A DNA stretch of 45,995 bases. Origin: Anaerococcus sp. (GTDB taxonomy: Bacteria; Bacillota; Clostridia; Tissierellales; Peptoniphilaceae). The notes beneath the pieces were generated by a model. The model was not told the origin of the DNA and did no database searches. It was given only the letters and a program-made list of their open reading frames with translations. Below are positions 7,496 to 14,978 of this stretch, piece by piece; positions within the stretch are counted from its first letter, which is position 1, and each line of letters starts with the position of its first letter. The translations under genes were made by a program, and so were the position numbers. The stretch lies in the NCBI GenBank assembly GCA_022780515.1, contig JALEUV010000023.1, positions 1 through 45,995 on the forward strand, given 5' to 3'.

Positions 7496-7789
7496 ATGAA
7501 AAAACAATCAATAACAGACTTACTACTTCGCCTATTAATTGGTCTCATCTTCCCTATAGCCTACTATTTTGCTATGGCCATGTTCTTTAAGGTCAACCCC
7601 TTCGAAGGCTATTACTGGATACCGACTATTTATATAATAGTGTGCTACCTCTTATTTCCTATATCAGAAAGGAAATTTTCTGAGGCTACCCATGATAAAA
7701 ACCCTTACAAGTGGCTTAACCACAAAATTAATACGATTATACCCTACTTATTCGCTCCCTTTATATTAATAAAATATAGGGATAGGTAA
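7496..7789 (+). CDS. Small membrane protein of unknown function
   Basis: The 97-residue protein has a basic N-terminus (MKKQS) and hydrophobic segments at about 10-30, 40-58 and possibly 78-92. AAAGGAG precedes the ATG at good spacing. I do not recognise the family. It follows the previous small membrane gene by 26 bases and a terminator follows, so both probably belong to the decayed two-component operon. Confidence 0.6.
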   Translation: MKKQSITDLLLRLLIGLIFPIAYYFAMAMFFKVNPFEGYYWIPTIYIIVCYLLFPISERKFSEATHDKNPYKWLNHKINTIIPYLFAPFILIKYRDR

Positions 7790-7813
7790 GTTATATAAAC
7801 TTGAGAGTTTTAT

Positions 7814-7842
7814 AAGTCGGGGTTATTCCTGGCTTATTTTTA
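7814..7842 (+). terminator. Intrinsic terminator before the EpsG-like gene
   Basis: AAGTCGGG pairs with CCTGGCTT around a six-base loop, using two wobble pairs, followed by ATTTTTAT. It separates the two-component remnants from the polysaccharide genes. Confidence 0.6.
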
Positions 7843-7871
7843 TAAAATTGTAGGTAAGTTTTTCTTTTTTA

Positions 7872-7880
7872 TGCTATAAT
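7872..7880 (+). promoter_or_regulatory. Extended -10 promoter immediately before an ATG
   Basis: TGCTATAAT is a perfect -10 box with the TGn extension. The ATG of the next gene begins at 7887, six bases after the box, which is where transcription would start. No Shine-Dalgarno sequence is visible between them. The upstream -35 region is poor, as is usual for extended -10 promoters. Confidence 0.55.
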
Positions 7881-7886
7881 AACTAT

Positions 7887-9008
7887 ATGGGATTTGCTTT
7901 ATTTGCTGGCATAGAGTTGTTGCTTTTTGCTATTAATTCTATGGTGGATTTTAAGGATAAGAAACAATTTAATATAGCTGCAGGGCTGATGTTTTTTATC
8001 ATGTTTATCTTTGCTGCCCTAAGGGGAAGTGGAGATGCGGATTATTATAATTACCTGTGGTTTGCGAGGGATATTGGGACAGACCTTGGGAAGGTCTTTG
8101 ATGGGTCTTATCCTGTAGAGTTTGCCTTTAGGCTAGCTTCCTTTGTGGTAAATGTCCTAGGCCTATCTAGGCAGTTTGTCATAATCTTGATGAATCTGGC
8201 ATCAATCTTGCCGATCGCTTATATTTCTATAAAGGAGAGTTATAATCCGTTTTTGTCAGCGATTGTGTTTTTGCCTATTTTTATTCAATTTGATATGCAA
8301 ACTTCAAGGACAGCATCAGCCATAGGTCTTGCCTTTATGGCAGCCTATCTTTTTATTAAGGGAAGGAAGTTTGGAGGATTCATATTTTTTGTCTTATCTT
8401 TCTTCTTTCACAAGTCTGCCCTTATAGTTTTGCCATTTTTGGTCTTGTTAAATTTCAGGATTTCTAATGGCTTTAAGGTCTTTACTAGCATCATAGCCCT
8501 TGGCCTTTCGCTTTTTTCTATGAGCTTTTTTAGGATTATCCAAAGGCTTGTAAGTGCTATGGGACTTGGTATCATAAGTAGGAAGATAGAAAATTATGCC
8601 TTTTCGGGATATTTTGCCCAAGAGATGCATATTATTGATCCTAGGATTATCTTTATGGCTATGCTTTTTGTCTTTTCTATTATGTATTTTGGTAAGGACT
8701 CCTTCGCCAAGAACTCGATAGAAGAAGTTGCATCCAAGGCTATATGGTATGGCCTAGTAGTATTTTTGGTGTTTAGGGCATCTACGGCAGTTGCCTTTAG
8801 GTTTGGGAACTTCTTTACCGTTTATCAGTTGATTTTCCTACCAGTCCTTATAAGGGAGAGTAGGAGGATAGACAAGTCGGGACTATTTTTTATAATCCTT
8901 TCGATTATATTCTTTGTAATCCCCTACGCTATATTTCTGATGAACAAGGCTCCAGCCTATGACTTTTTCTTTACTAACCCTAATGCCATCCATTCATTAA
9001 CAGTATAA
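7887..9008 (+). CDS. EpsG-family polysaccharide polymerase-like membrane protein
   Basis: The 373-residue protein is hydrophobic throughout, with roughly nine or ten membrane segments. Family marks are the early AALRGSGDADYYNY loop, MQTSRTASAIGLAF in the middle, and FFFHKSALIVLPF, which match the EpsG/Wzy-like pattern. Such proteins polymerise lipid-linked repeat units into exopolysaccharide at the outer face of the membrane. The Wzz-like gene follows 10 bases later, which supports this. A full capsule locus with initiating and repeat-unit transferases is not present. The start is unusual (see findings). Confidence 0.75.
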   Translation: MGFALFAGIELLLFAINSMVDFKDKKQFNIAAGLMFFIMFIFAALRGSGDADYYNYLWFARDIGTDLGKVFDGSYPVEFAFRLASFVVNVLGLSRQFVIILMNLASILPIAYISIKESYNPFLSAIVFLPIFIQFDMQTSRTASAIGLAFMAAYLFIKGRKFGGFIFFVLSFFFHKSALIVLPFLVLLNFRISNGFKVFTSIIALGLSLFSMSFFRIIQRLVSAMGLGIISRKIENYAFSGYFAQEMHIIDPRIIFMAMLFVFSIMYFGKDSFAKNSIEEVASKAIWYGLVVFLVFRASTAVAFRFGNFFTVYQLIFLPVLIRESRRIDKSGLFFIILSIIFFVIPYAIFLMNKAPAYDFFFTNPNAIHSLTV

Positions 9009-9018
9009 AGAGGAATTT

Positions 9019-10158
9019 ATGAGAAAAATTACAAGTGATCAATTATTAAAAACAGCTAAAAATAACTTGCTTCTGATATTACTTCCAGGGCTTGTGCTTT
9101 TTGGACTAATATTTTATCTAACAGCTGCCAAGGGCTCTAAGTCTTATGAAGCAGAGGCTATGCTTATGGTTAAGGGGCTTGATGATGAAGAGGGACTTTC
9201 ATACAACAATATTCTCCTTAATGAAAAACTTTCTAATATCTACGGACAATTCCTAGAATCAGCTGATCTCTATGATAAGGTCAGCGATAAGCTAGGAGCT
9301 GATTTTGAAGGGGAAGATATTAAAGGAAGACTAGCTTATGAAGTAGATCCGGCTTCAGGCCTTATTACCTTTACCTACAAGGATAAGAATGAAGCCCGAG
9401 CAGCTGATACTTTGACCCTTATTACTGAAGAGTATAGGTCAGAGATTAAAGATTTTTTGAATATGGATAATATAGACTATCTTCAAAAGGTCAAGGTAAG
9501 CGAAAGTTCTAATGTAAAAGGTATTATTTTTTCTGTCCTAGGATTTTTTATGGGAGCCTTCTTTGGCATCTTCCTAATAATACTAAAGGCTATTTTATCT
9601 GACAAGATAGGAGGGCCAGAAGATATTGAGAACCTAGGCCTAAGGCTTTTGGCCTCTAACAAGGATGACTTCCTTAGGGTTAAGGTTGCCATAAATAACC
9701 TAACCGACAATTCTGTCATAGGAATAGCAGGACTAGGCAGGGATGAGACCTTTGACTTTACAGAGGGACTTGCCTTGGAAATGGCGAATTCTCTGGGAGT
9801 CTTGCTAGTAGATGGCAAGAGAAAAGTTGACATAGATGATAAGTACCTAAGCACTAAGGATGAGATTAAGGTCCTAAGAAAGGGCAGTTTTGACCTTATA
9901 AAGCCAGATAGCCCAGAAGAAGAAATCCTCGATTCCTATGAATTTGAAGATAAACTCATAGACGTGAAGAATTCTTACAACTATGTCTTTATAGATGAGG
10001 GTGGCCTTGATTCTAATATAGCGACTGTTGGACTTAAGTATGAGGACTACAAGATTTTGCTAGTGGATAAGAAGATCAAAAAAGAAGAACTAGTCGGCAA
10101 GGTCAGAGATATAGAAAACCTTGGAGTTAAGGTATTAGGGGTGGTCTACTATAAATAA
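9019..10158 (+). CDS. Wzz/YveK-like chain-length protein fused to a degenerate tyrosine-kinase domain
   Basis: The 379-residue protein has the Wzz layout: a membrane segment at about 17-36, an extracytoplasmic helical region (about 40-160), and a second membrane segment (about 165-190). The cytoplasmic part looks like a BY-kinase fold. IGIAGLGRDETFDFTEG sits where Walker A would be but lacks the Gly-Lys-Ser/Thr. LLVDGKRKV resembles Walker A', and NYVFIDEGG resembles Walker B. The C-terminus has no tyrosine cluster. Family members control polysaccharide chain length with the polymerase. This one probably keeps a structural role without kinase activity (inference). Confidence 0.75.
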   Translation: MRKITSDQLLKTAKNNLLLILLPGLVLFGLIFYLTAAKGSKSYEAEAMLMVKGLDDEEGLSYNNILLNEKLSNIYGQFLESADLYDKVSDKLGADFEGEDIKGRLAYEVDPASGLITFTYKDKNEARAADTLTLITEEYRSEIKDFLNMDNIDYLQKVKVSESSNVKGIIFSVLGFFMGAFFGIFLIILKAILSDKIGGPEDIENLGLRLLASNKDDFLRVKVAINNLTDNSVIGIAGLGRDETFDFTEGLALEMANSLGVLLVDGKRKVDIDDKYLSTKDEIKVLRKGSFDLIKPDSPEEEILDSYEFEDKLIDVKNSYNYVFIDEGGLDSNIATVGLKYEDYKILLVDKKIKKEELVGKVRDIENLGVKVLGVVYYK

Positions 10159-10468
10159 GAAAATTTTGATGCTGGGTCTAGTCTTGACTCTCACATCTTG
10201 TGGCGAGGAAGTAGCTTATCAAAAACAGGATATAGAGCTTAGGGAAGGCGAACCTAGCTATGTAAAAGAAGCCTATGCCCTTGGCCTTCCCTATGAGCTT
10301 ATAGAAGATAGCGAGCTTTATGAGGATGAAGAAGCTAAGAGGTCTTTTGAAAAACTAGCCAAGGGATCTCTTGTCAAAATCCTTGGAGAAGCTGAGGGAG
10401 ATCTTATCCTGGTTGACTATAATGGACTAAGGGGCTATGTCGACAAGACAAGGCTAAAAGAAATTTGA
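10151..10468 (+). CDS. Small SH3-like lipoprotein with an apparent ATA start
   Basis: The ORF track starts this at TTG 10166, leaving only about 11 residues before the lipobox Cys and no positive charge. Extending in frame to ATA 10151 gives (M)NKKILMLGLVLTLTSC, a normal lipoprotein signal. AGGGGTGG then lies six bases upstream at proper spacing. The mature part ends in a bacterial-SH3-like stretch (GSLVKILGEAEGDLILVDYNGLRGYVDKTRL). The start overlaps the Wzz-like gene by eight bases. It is probably a surface lipoprotein of the polysaccharide operon. Confidence 0.65.
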   Translation: MNKKILMLGLVLTLTSCGEEVAYQKQDIELREGEPSYVKEAYALGLPYELIEDSELYEDEEAKRSFEKLAKGSLVKILGEAEGDLILVDYNGLRGYVDKTRLKEI

Positions 10469-10493
10469 TAAGGTCATTTAAAAATATATAATA

Positions 10494-10575
10494 TTAACGA
10501 ACACTAGGGGTGCCTTATGGCTGAGATAAACCCTTTAACCTGATCCGGGTAATGCCGGCGGAGGTAAGTTGTTAT
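10494..10575 (+). promoter_or_regulatory. TPP riboswitch aptamer
   Basis: The conserved THI-box blocks appear in order: ACTAGGGGTGCC, GGCTGAGA, ACCCTTTAACCTGATCCGGGTAATGCCGGC and GGAGGTAAGT. Flanking AACGA and TTGTT can form P1. Thiamine pyrophosphate binding would reduce expression of the thiT gene downstream. Confidence 0.96.
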
Positions 10576-10577
10576 TT

Positions 10578-10604
10578 GCCTCCTTGGGTTTTGTTCAAAG
10601 GAGG
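10578..10604 (+). promoter_or_regulatory. Expression platform of the TPP riboswitch: anti-Shine-Dalgarno hairpin
   Basis: CCTCCTT (10579-10585) can pair with AAGGAGG (10598-10604), the ribosome-binding site of thiT, hiding it in a hairpin. The same CCTCC can instead pair with GGAGG at 10560-10564 inside the conserved 3' end of the aptamer, freeing the ribosome site. No U-tract follows, so control should be translational. Confidence 0.7.
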
Positions 10605-10611
10605 ATTTTTT

Positions 10612-11151
10612 ATGAAAAAAAGTTGGTCAGTAAAGGTCCTAGTCGAAGCAGGCTTGTGCATAGCCCTTGCCTTTGTACTAGGAAACATAAAGATATTTAC
10701 CATGCCTCAAGGTGGATCTATAACAGCAGGACAAATGATTCCTCTTATAATATTCGCCCTAAGACATGGTCTAGGTAAGGGAATGATAGTGGGCGCGGCC
10801 TATGGATTCTTGGATATGATTACTGGTGGCTATATAGTTCACCCAGCCCAAGCCCTACTTGATTACCCCCTAGCCTTTGGAGCCTTGGGACTTGCAGGAA
10901 TTTTCTCAGAAGAATTTATGACAACAAGGTCAATCAAGACTGTATTTGTAGGAAGTGCCTTGGGAGTAGTAGTTAGATATATCTGCCACGTATTGACAGG
11001 AGTTATCTTCTTCTCATCTAGTGCAGGTAGCCAAAATGTATGGGTCTACTCATTGCTCTACAATTCATTCTTGCTAGTAGAATTCTTGATAACAGGTCTA
11101 ATCATCTACCTACTAAGGGAAATGATAACAAAAGATATGGCTAAAATGTAA
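10612..11151 (+). CDS. thiT: Thiamine transporter ThiT (ECF S component)
   Basis: The ORF track begins at 10552 inside the riboswitch. The real start is ATG 10612, seven bases after AAGGAGG, giving a protein of about 179 residues, normal for ThiT. It has about six membrane segments. Family features include MPQGGSITAGQMIPLIIFALRHG and the loop GGYIVHPAQALLDYPLAF, which line the thiamine site in known ThiT proteins. It needs the shared EcfA/EcfA'/EcfT module, not present here. The TPP riboswitch upstream fixes the substrate. No thiamine biosynthesis genes are adjacent. Confidence 0.95.
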   Translation: MKKSWSVKVLVEAGLCIALAFVLGNIKIFTMPQGGSITAGQMIPLIIFALRHGLGKGMIVGAAYGFLDMITGGYIVHPAQALLDYPLAFGALGLAGIFSEEFMTTRSIKTVFVGSALGVVVRYICHVLTGVIFFSSSAGSQNVWVYSLLYNSFLLVEFLITGLIIYLLREMITKDMAKM

Positions 11152-11161
11152 GAAAAAAGAA

Positions 11162-11195
11162 AAGCCTCGGAGCAAAAGCTTCGGGGCTTATTTTT
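11162..11195 (+). terminator. Intrinsic terminator of thiT, probably bidirectional
   Basis: AAGCCTCGGAGC pairs with GCTTCGGGGCTT around an AAAA loop, followed by ATTTTT. On the other strand a run of T also follows, so it can serve the convergent ABC permease gene. Confidence 0.88.
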
Positions 11196-11198
11196 GTA

Positions 11199-12833
11199 TT
11201 AAGACCTAATTCTAAAGGTCTTGTGGCCTATCTTGTAGACTAAAAATAAGGTAAGAGCTACAAAGTTTATGGAAAATATTATGACTATGGAAATAAAGAC
11301 GTAGAAACCAACAAAGTCAAATAGTTGAGGGGATAAGAAGATACACACCCAATATAGGATTATATCTATTGTTGCTGATATTTTTCCAACAGGCTTACCT
11401 TCTTGGTCAAAGGGTTGGAAGATATAGTATTGCATAAGGGGTAGGCAGGTGAAGAATAATCCCATAAAGACTATAGAGATTGCTCCACCGATCATCTCTC
11501 CTATCCTAATTCCTGTTACCTCAGATGTAACAAGGCTAAAGGAGATTATCAAGGATAGGGTTGGCACTATCATTATCTTAAGGAGGGAGATAAGCCTTTG
11601 CTTGAACATGGCAAGGAGGTTCTTATTTTCCCTATAAAAACCATAAGGGATAAGGCCCTGGTCGCAGTTTAAATACATGGTCTTTATTATATTATTTTGC
11701 TTGCACAAGATATACATAACCATAGGCAAGAAATATACCAAGGAGTCAGAGTCTTCTTGGTCCAAAGGTTTGGCTACAAACTTCAATATAAAGAAGAGTA
11801 GGAAGCCCAGGGCTAAAACTATGAGGGACCTAATTATAATAGGCTTAGTTATTAACTTCTTGTGCCTTATAAAAAACAAGTTGTTGAGGTAGGCAAAGCC
11901 AGTTCCCTTTACTTTTTCGTATCCAACATCCTTAACATCAATTTTGGTAGTAAGGTCATTAATGGTATCTAACTTATCAAGGTTAATTTGATATTCCCTG
12001 TTGGCCTTTTCTATGACATAGGCATAGGAAGTGAAATTTTTAATATAGGCTAATCCTGCGATAAGGCTTATAAAGCCAAGGGCGAAGGCTATAAGGCTTA
12101 GGGCAAGAGGGCTTAGACCTATCCACAAAACTCCTAGGGCGAGGGCAAAGTTTATTAGAGTCATTAGGGCCAACTGAAGAAATCCATTTTGAAAGATGGT
12201 CTTTTTATCCTTCATATAAATTCTTAGCCAAAAAACCGAAGCTCCAAGCTCTAGGCAGAAGATGGCAGCTGACATAAGGATACTTACATAAATAGGCACA
12301 TCTCCAAAGACCTTAAAGTAGAATGCAAAGACCAGGCTTCTCCCTACAAACCTAAAAGCTGGGTTATAGTAGAGGAAGGACTTGAATAAGTCCTTAGGCT
12401 CCATATGAAAGATATTATAATAATCATTAATAGTTGCGAAATTATCAGTGATGAAATTTCTAAATAGGGCTAGGGATAGGTAGAAGATTGGCACTATCAT
12501 TCTTCCTGCCAGATAATTATTTAGCTCCATCATAGATCCTGGCTTGTATCCTATAAGACTTACGATGGGATCAATATTGATTAATATAGAAAAAACCATC
12601 AAGTCTAATACTAATGGAACTAATAAGGAAAAAACAGATTTTATTGCCTTTCCTAGGAGGGATAATATTGGATAAAAGGCATAGACTACTTCCTTAAATT
12701 CAAAAAAGTTATACTTGTCTCCTAGTCTTTTTCCGATTATCGGTAGCTTTCTTGTAGTCCAAACCAGACTATTTATGGTCTTGGTGAGGTTTACTTTTTG
12801 GATGATAGAAAAGGCCCTATAGCTCTTGTTCAT
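11199..12833 (-). CDS. Large ABC transporter permease
   Basis: The ORF track starts at 12899, but the upstream ATPase gene ends at 12817. I prefer the ATG at 12833 (MNKSYRAFSII), which gives about 544 residues and a 17-base overlap typical of coupled genes. The protein has roughly ten or more membrane segments and no soluble domain of note. It is the permease partner of the adjacent ATPase. Similar large permeases with a separate BcrA-like ATPase export or resist peptides, lipids or antibiotics. The substrate is unknown. It is divergent from the radical SAM cassette. Confidence 0.75.
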   Translation of the reverse strand: MNKSYRAFSIIQKVNLTKTINSLVWTTRKLPIIGKRLGDKYNFFEFKEVVYAFYPILSLLGKAIKSVFSLLVPLVLDLMVFSILINIDPIVSLIGYKPGSMMELNNYLAGRMIVPIFYLSLALFRNFITDNFATINDYYNIFHMEPKDLFKSFLYYNPAFRFVGRSLVFAFYFKVFGDVPIYVSILMSAAIFCLELGASVFWLRIYMKDKKTIFQNGFLQLALMTLINFALALGVLWIGLSPLALSLIAFALGFISLIAGLAYIKNFTSYAYVIEKANREYQINLDKLDTINDLTTKIDVKDVGYEKVKGTGFAYLNNLFFIRHKKLITKPIIIRSLIVLALGFLLFFILKFVAKPLDQEDSDSLVYFLPMVMYILCKQNNIIKTMYLNCDQGLIPYGFYRENKNLLAMFKQRLISLLKIMIVPTLSLIISFSLVTSEVTGIRIGEMIGGAISIVFMGLFFTCLPLMQYYIFQPFDQEGKPVGKISATIDIILYWVCIFLSPQLFDFVGFYVFISIVIIFSINFVALTLFLVYKIGHKTFRIRS

Positions 12834-13590
12834 ACTTATCTTCTTTCTTATTGGATAGCTTCCTTGAGGCTTCCTTAAATTCATCATCTTCCTTATCACG
12901 AGTCAATAGGGAGATTACAGTATCTTCAAAGTTAGGGTCGTCTTTTATAAGGCCGTCCACAGCATGGAGATTTTTGCTATGGAGGAGGCAGATCTTATCG
13001 CAGATATCCTTGGCAAGGCCCATGATATGGGTAGAAAATATTATAATATGGTCCTTACGGATTTGCCTGATTATATTTTTCATCTGAGCTTGGACAACTA
13101 CATCGAGGCTTGTCAAAGGCTCATCCATTAGGATAACGATGGGTCTTAGGATTAAGAACATAATCATCTGTAACTTGTTTTTCATACCGGTTGAGTAATC
13201 TTGGATTAGCCTATCGGCATCACCCAGGTCAAAGTCAACCAGGTCAAAAAATTCATTAATATCTACATTTCCTTCTATCTTATCCTTGTTGGCATCTACG
13301 AAGAACCTGATAAATTCCCTACCAGTCAAAAACTTAGGGAGGTCAGGCTCGCTTACCATAAAGAATATATCCTTAAAATCTAACTTACGGGTAGAGTCTC
13401 CATCCTCTAGGTAGACCTCTCCACCATCCTTGTCTATACTTTCATTAATTATCCTAAATAGGGTAGTCTTTCCCGCTCCATTCCTACCGAGGAGGGCATA
13501 GACATAACCCTTGTCAAAGCTAAAGCTTGCTTTGTTTAGGACTTCTTTATTCCCAAATGACTTATCAATATCTTTTAAAACTAATTCCAT
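12817..13590 (-). CDS. ABC transporter ATP-binding protein (BcrA/CcmA-like)
   Basis: The 257-residue protein carries Walker A (GRNGAGKTT, about 36-44), a Q-loop region, a degenerate signature (YSTGMKNKL in place of LSGGQ-type), Walker B with catalytic Glu (VILMDEPL) and an H-loop (STH). This matches the one-domain ATPases of drug and peptide exporters. It ends with a charged tail after about residue 220. GAGGATAT lies upstream of the ATG. The 159-base gap to the radical SAM gene must hold divergent promoters, so the two sides might be co-regulated. Confidence 0.88.
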   Translation of the reverse strand: MELVLKDIDKSFGNKEVLNKASFSFDKGYVYALLGRNGAGKTTLFRIINESIDKDGGEVYLEDGDSTRKLDFKDIFFMVSEPDLPKFLTGREFIRFFVDANKDKIEGNVDINEFFDLVDFDLGDADRLIQDYSTGMKNKLQMIMFLILRPIVILMDEPLTSLDVVVQAQMKNIIRQIRKDHIIIFSTHIMGLAKDICDKICLLHSKNLHAVDGLIKDDPNFEDTVISLLTRDKEDDEFKEASRKLSNKKEDKYEQEL

Positions 13591-13686
13591 AATATCCTCT
13601 CTATTCTTTTACTATAAAAATAACATAATAACTATAATTTAGTCAAAATAAAAATTATTAATGAATATTTATACGATATTATGGAC

Positions 13687-13715
13687 TTGACTATTTAAGA
13701 AATTAAAAGTATATT
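13687..13715 (+). promoter_or_regulatory. Promoter of the radical SAM/exporter/peptide cassette
   Basis: TTGACT (13687-13692) and TATATT (13710-13715) are separated by exactly 17 bases, close to the sigma-A consensus. A GGGGGA ribosome site follows before the TTG start at 13750. Confidence 0.7.
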
Positions 13716-13749
13716 GCTTAAAATAGCTAGCTGAAATGGGGGAAAAATT

Positions 13750-14973
13750 TTGACCAAATTATCTCAGTTTAATGGTTATATTAATGATAAGAATGATATT
13801 ATTGTATATAATTTAAATAAAAATTCATGTATTAGATTTAAAAACATTAGAGATATTGAAAAAGTAAAGCAAGTTTTACTACATAATGAAGTATTTGATT
13901 TTAAGAAATACGGATTCATCGTAGATGTAAATGAATCGTTACTATGTAGGGAAAATTATATGAAAATTAGAGAAGATGACTCAAAAATTATGGTTAACAT
14001 AGTTATGACCTACGATTGTAATTGTGAATGCACTTACTGTTTCGAGAAAATTGATTCTGAAAAAATTAATTACAAACATGATATTAGCGAATTAGATAAA
14101 ATAATTCAATATATCAATAAAATATCATACAATAAAGACCTCTATATAAATTATTTTGGAGGAGAGCCGTTATTGAATTATCCAGATATTTTTTATATTC
14201 ATGATAATTTACAAGGCAATAAAAAATTATTTGAAAATATTACTACAAATGGGACCTTGATTAGTAAAGATTTATCTAAACATCTAATAAGTAGAGGTAT
14301 TAAAAGTTATCAGATAACATTGGATGGTCCAGAAAATATACATAATATGAGGAGACCTCTCAAAAATGGAAAATCATCTTGGAAGTATACAATTAAAGGT
14401 TTATTAAATTTATTAGAAATTGATGATGATATTAATTTGAATATTAGAATAAATGTTGATGAAAATAATTATAAGAAACTAAAATCAATAATAGATGAAA
14501 TACCTAATAAAATAACAGAATGTAAAAATACTAATATATATTTGTCGCCTGTTTTTGGTAATAGTAAATATAATTCGGATGAGATTTTGAAGAAAAGAGC
14601 AAATATGATTATTGAACTATGGAAGCTTATAGATAAAGAAAAACTCTCTATAAAAAAATCTTTGCCAAAATTTTCTCCATGTACTAAAGATAGCTTATTT
14701 GGAAGTTTCTATATAGATTTGCAGTCTAATATATATTCATGTGGAGCTGATTTGGGAAATTATAAAAGAATTGAAGGGAATCTTGACAAAAGGAATTATA
14801 TTTTTGAAAAAAGAAAATCGTATTTTCCTGATGCATGTTATACTTGCATGTTTTTTTATAAGTGCATGGGTGGATGTAACTACGAGAAAGAAGCTTGTAA
14901 TATACATTGTCAATATCAATATCTTAAAAAAATATATGATTATTATTTTGCTCATATTAAAAGAGATAAGTAA
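13750..14973 (+). CDS. Radical SAM/SPASM peptide maturase
   Basis: The 407-residue protein starts at TTG, seven bases after GGGGGA. The radical SAM cluster motif CxxxCxxC is at Cys90, Cys94 and Cys97 (CNCECTYC), followed by YFGGEPLLN and TTNGTL. The C-terminus has a full SPASM set: Cys311 and Cys331, then CX2CX5CX3C at Cys363, 366, 372 and 376, and further Cys at 383 and 387. SPASM enzymes of this type bind two auxiliary iron-sulfur clusters and cross-link RiPP precursors (for example by thioether bonds). An exporter follows five bases later and a Cys-containing small peptide follows that. The gene is visibly more AT-rich than its neighbours. Confidence 0.93.
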   Translation: MTKLSQFNGYINDKNDIIVYNLNKNSCIRFKNIRDIEKVKQVLLHNEVFDFKKYGFIVDVNESLLCRENYMKIREDDSKIMVNIVMTYDCNCECTYCFEKIDSEKINYKHDISELDKIIQYINKISYNKDLYINYFGGEPLLNYPDIFYIHDNLQGNKKLFENITTNGTLISKDLSKHLISRGIKSYQITLDGPENIHNMRRPLKNGKSSWKYTIKGLLNLLEIDDDINLNIRINVDENNYKKLKSIIDEIPNKITECKNTNIYLSPVFGNSKYNSDEILKKRANMIIELWKLIDKEKLSIKKSLPKFSPCTKDSLFGSFYIDLQSNIYSCGADLGNYKRIEGNLDKRNYIFEKRKSYFPDACYTCMFFYKCMGGCNYEKEACNIHCQYQYLKKIYDYYFAHIKRDK

Positions 14974-14978
14974 GACCT

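Noticed and set aside
10569-10778. Forward 69-codon ORF in the thiT leader
   Set aside because: It overlaps the riboswitch and the true thiT frame and has no ribosome site.
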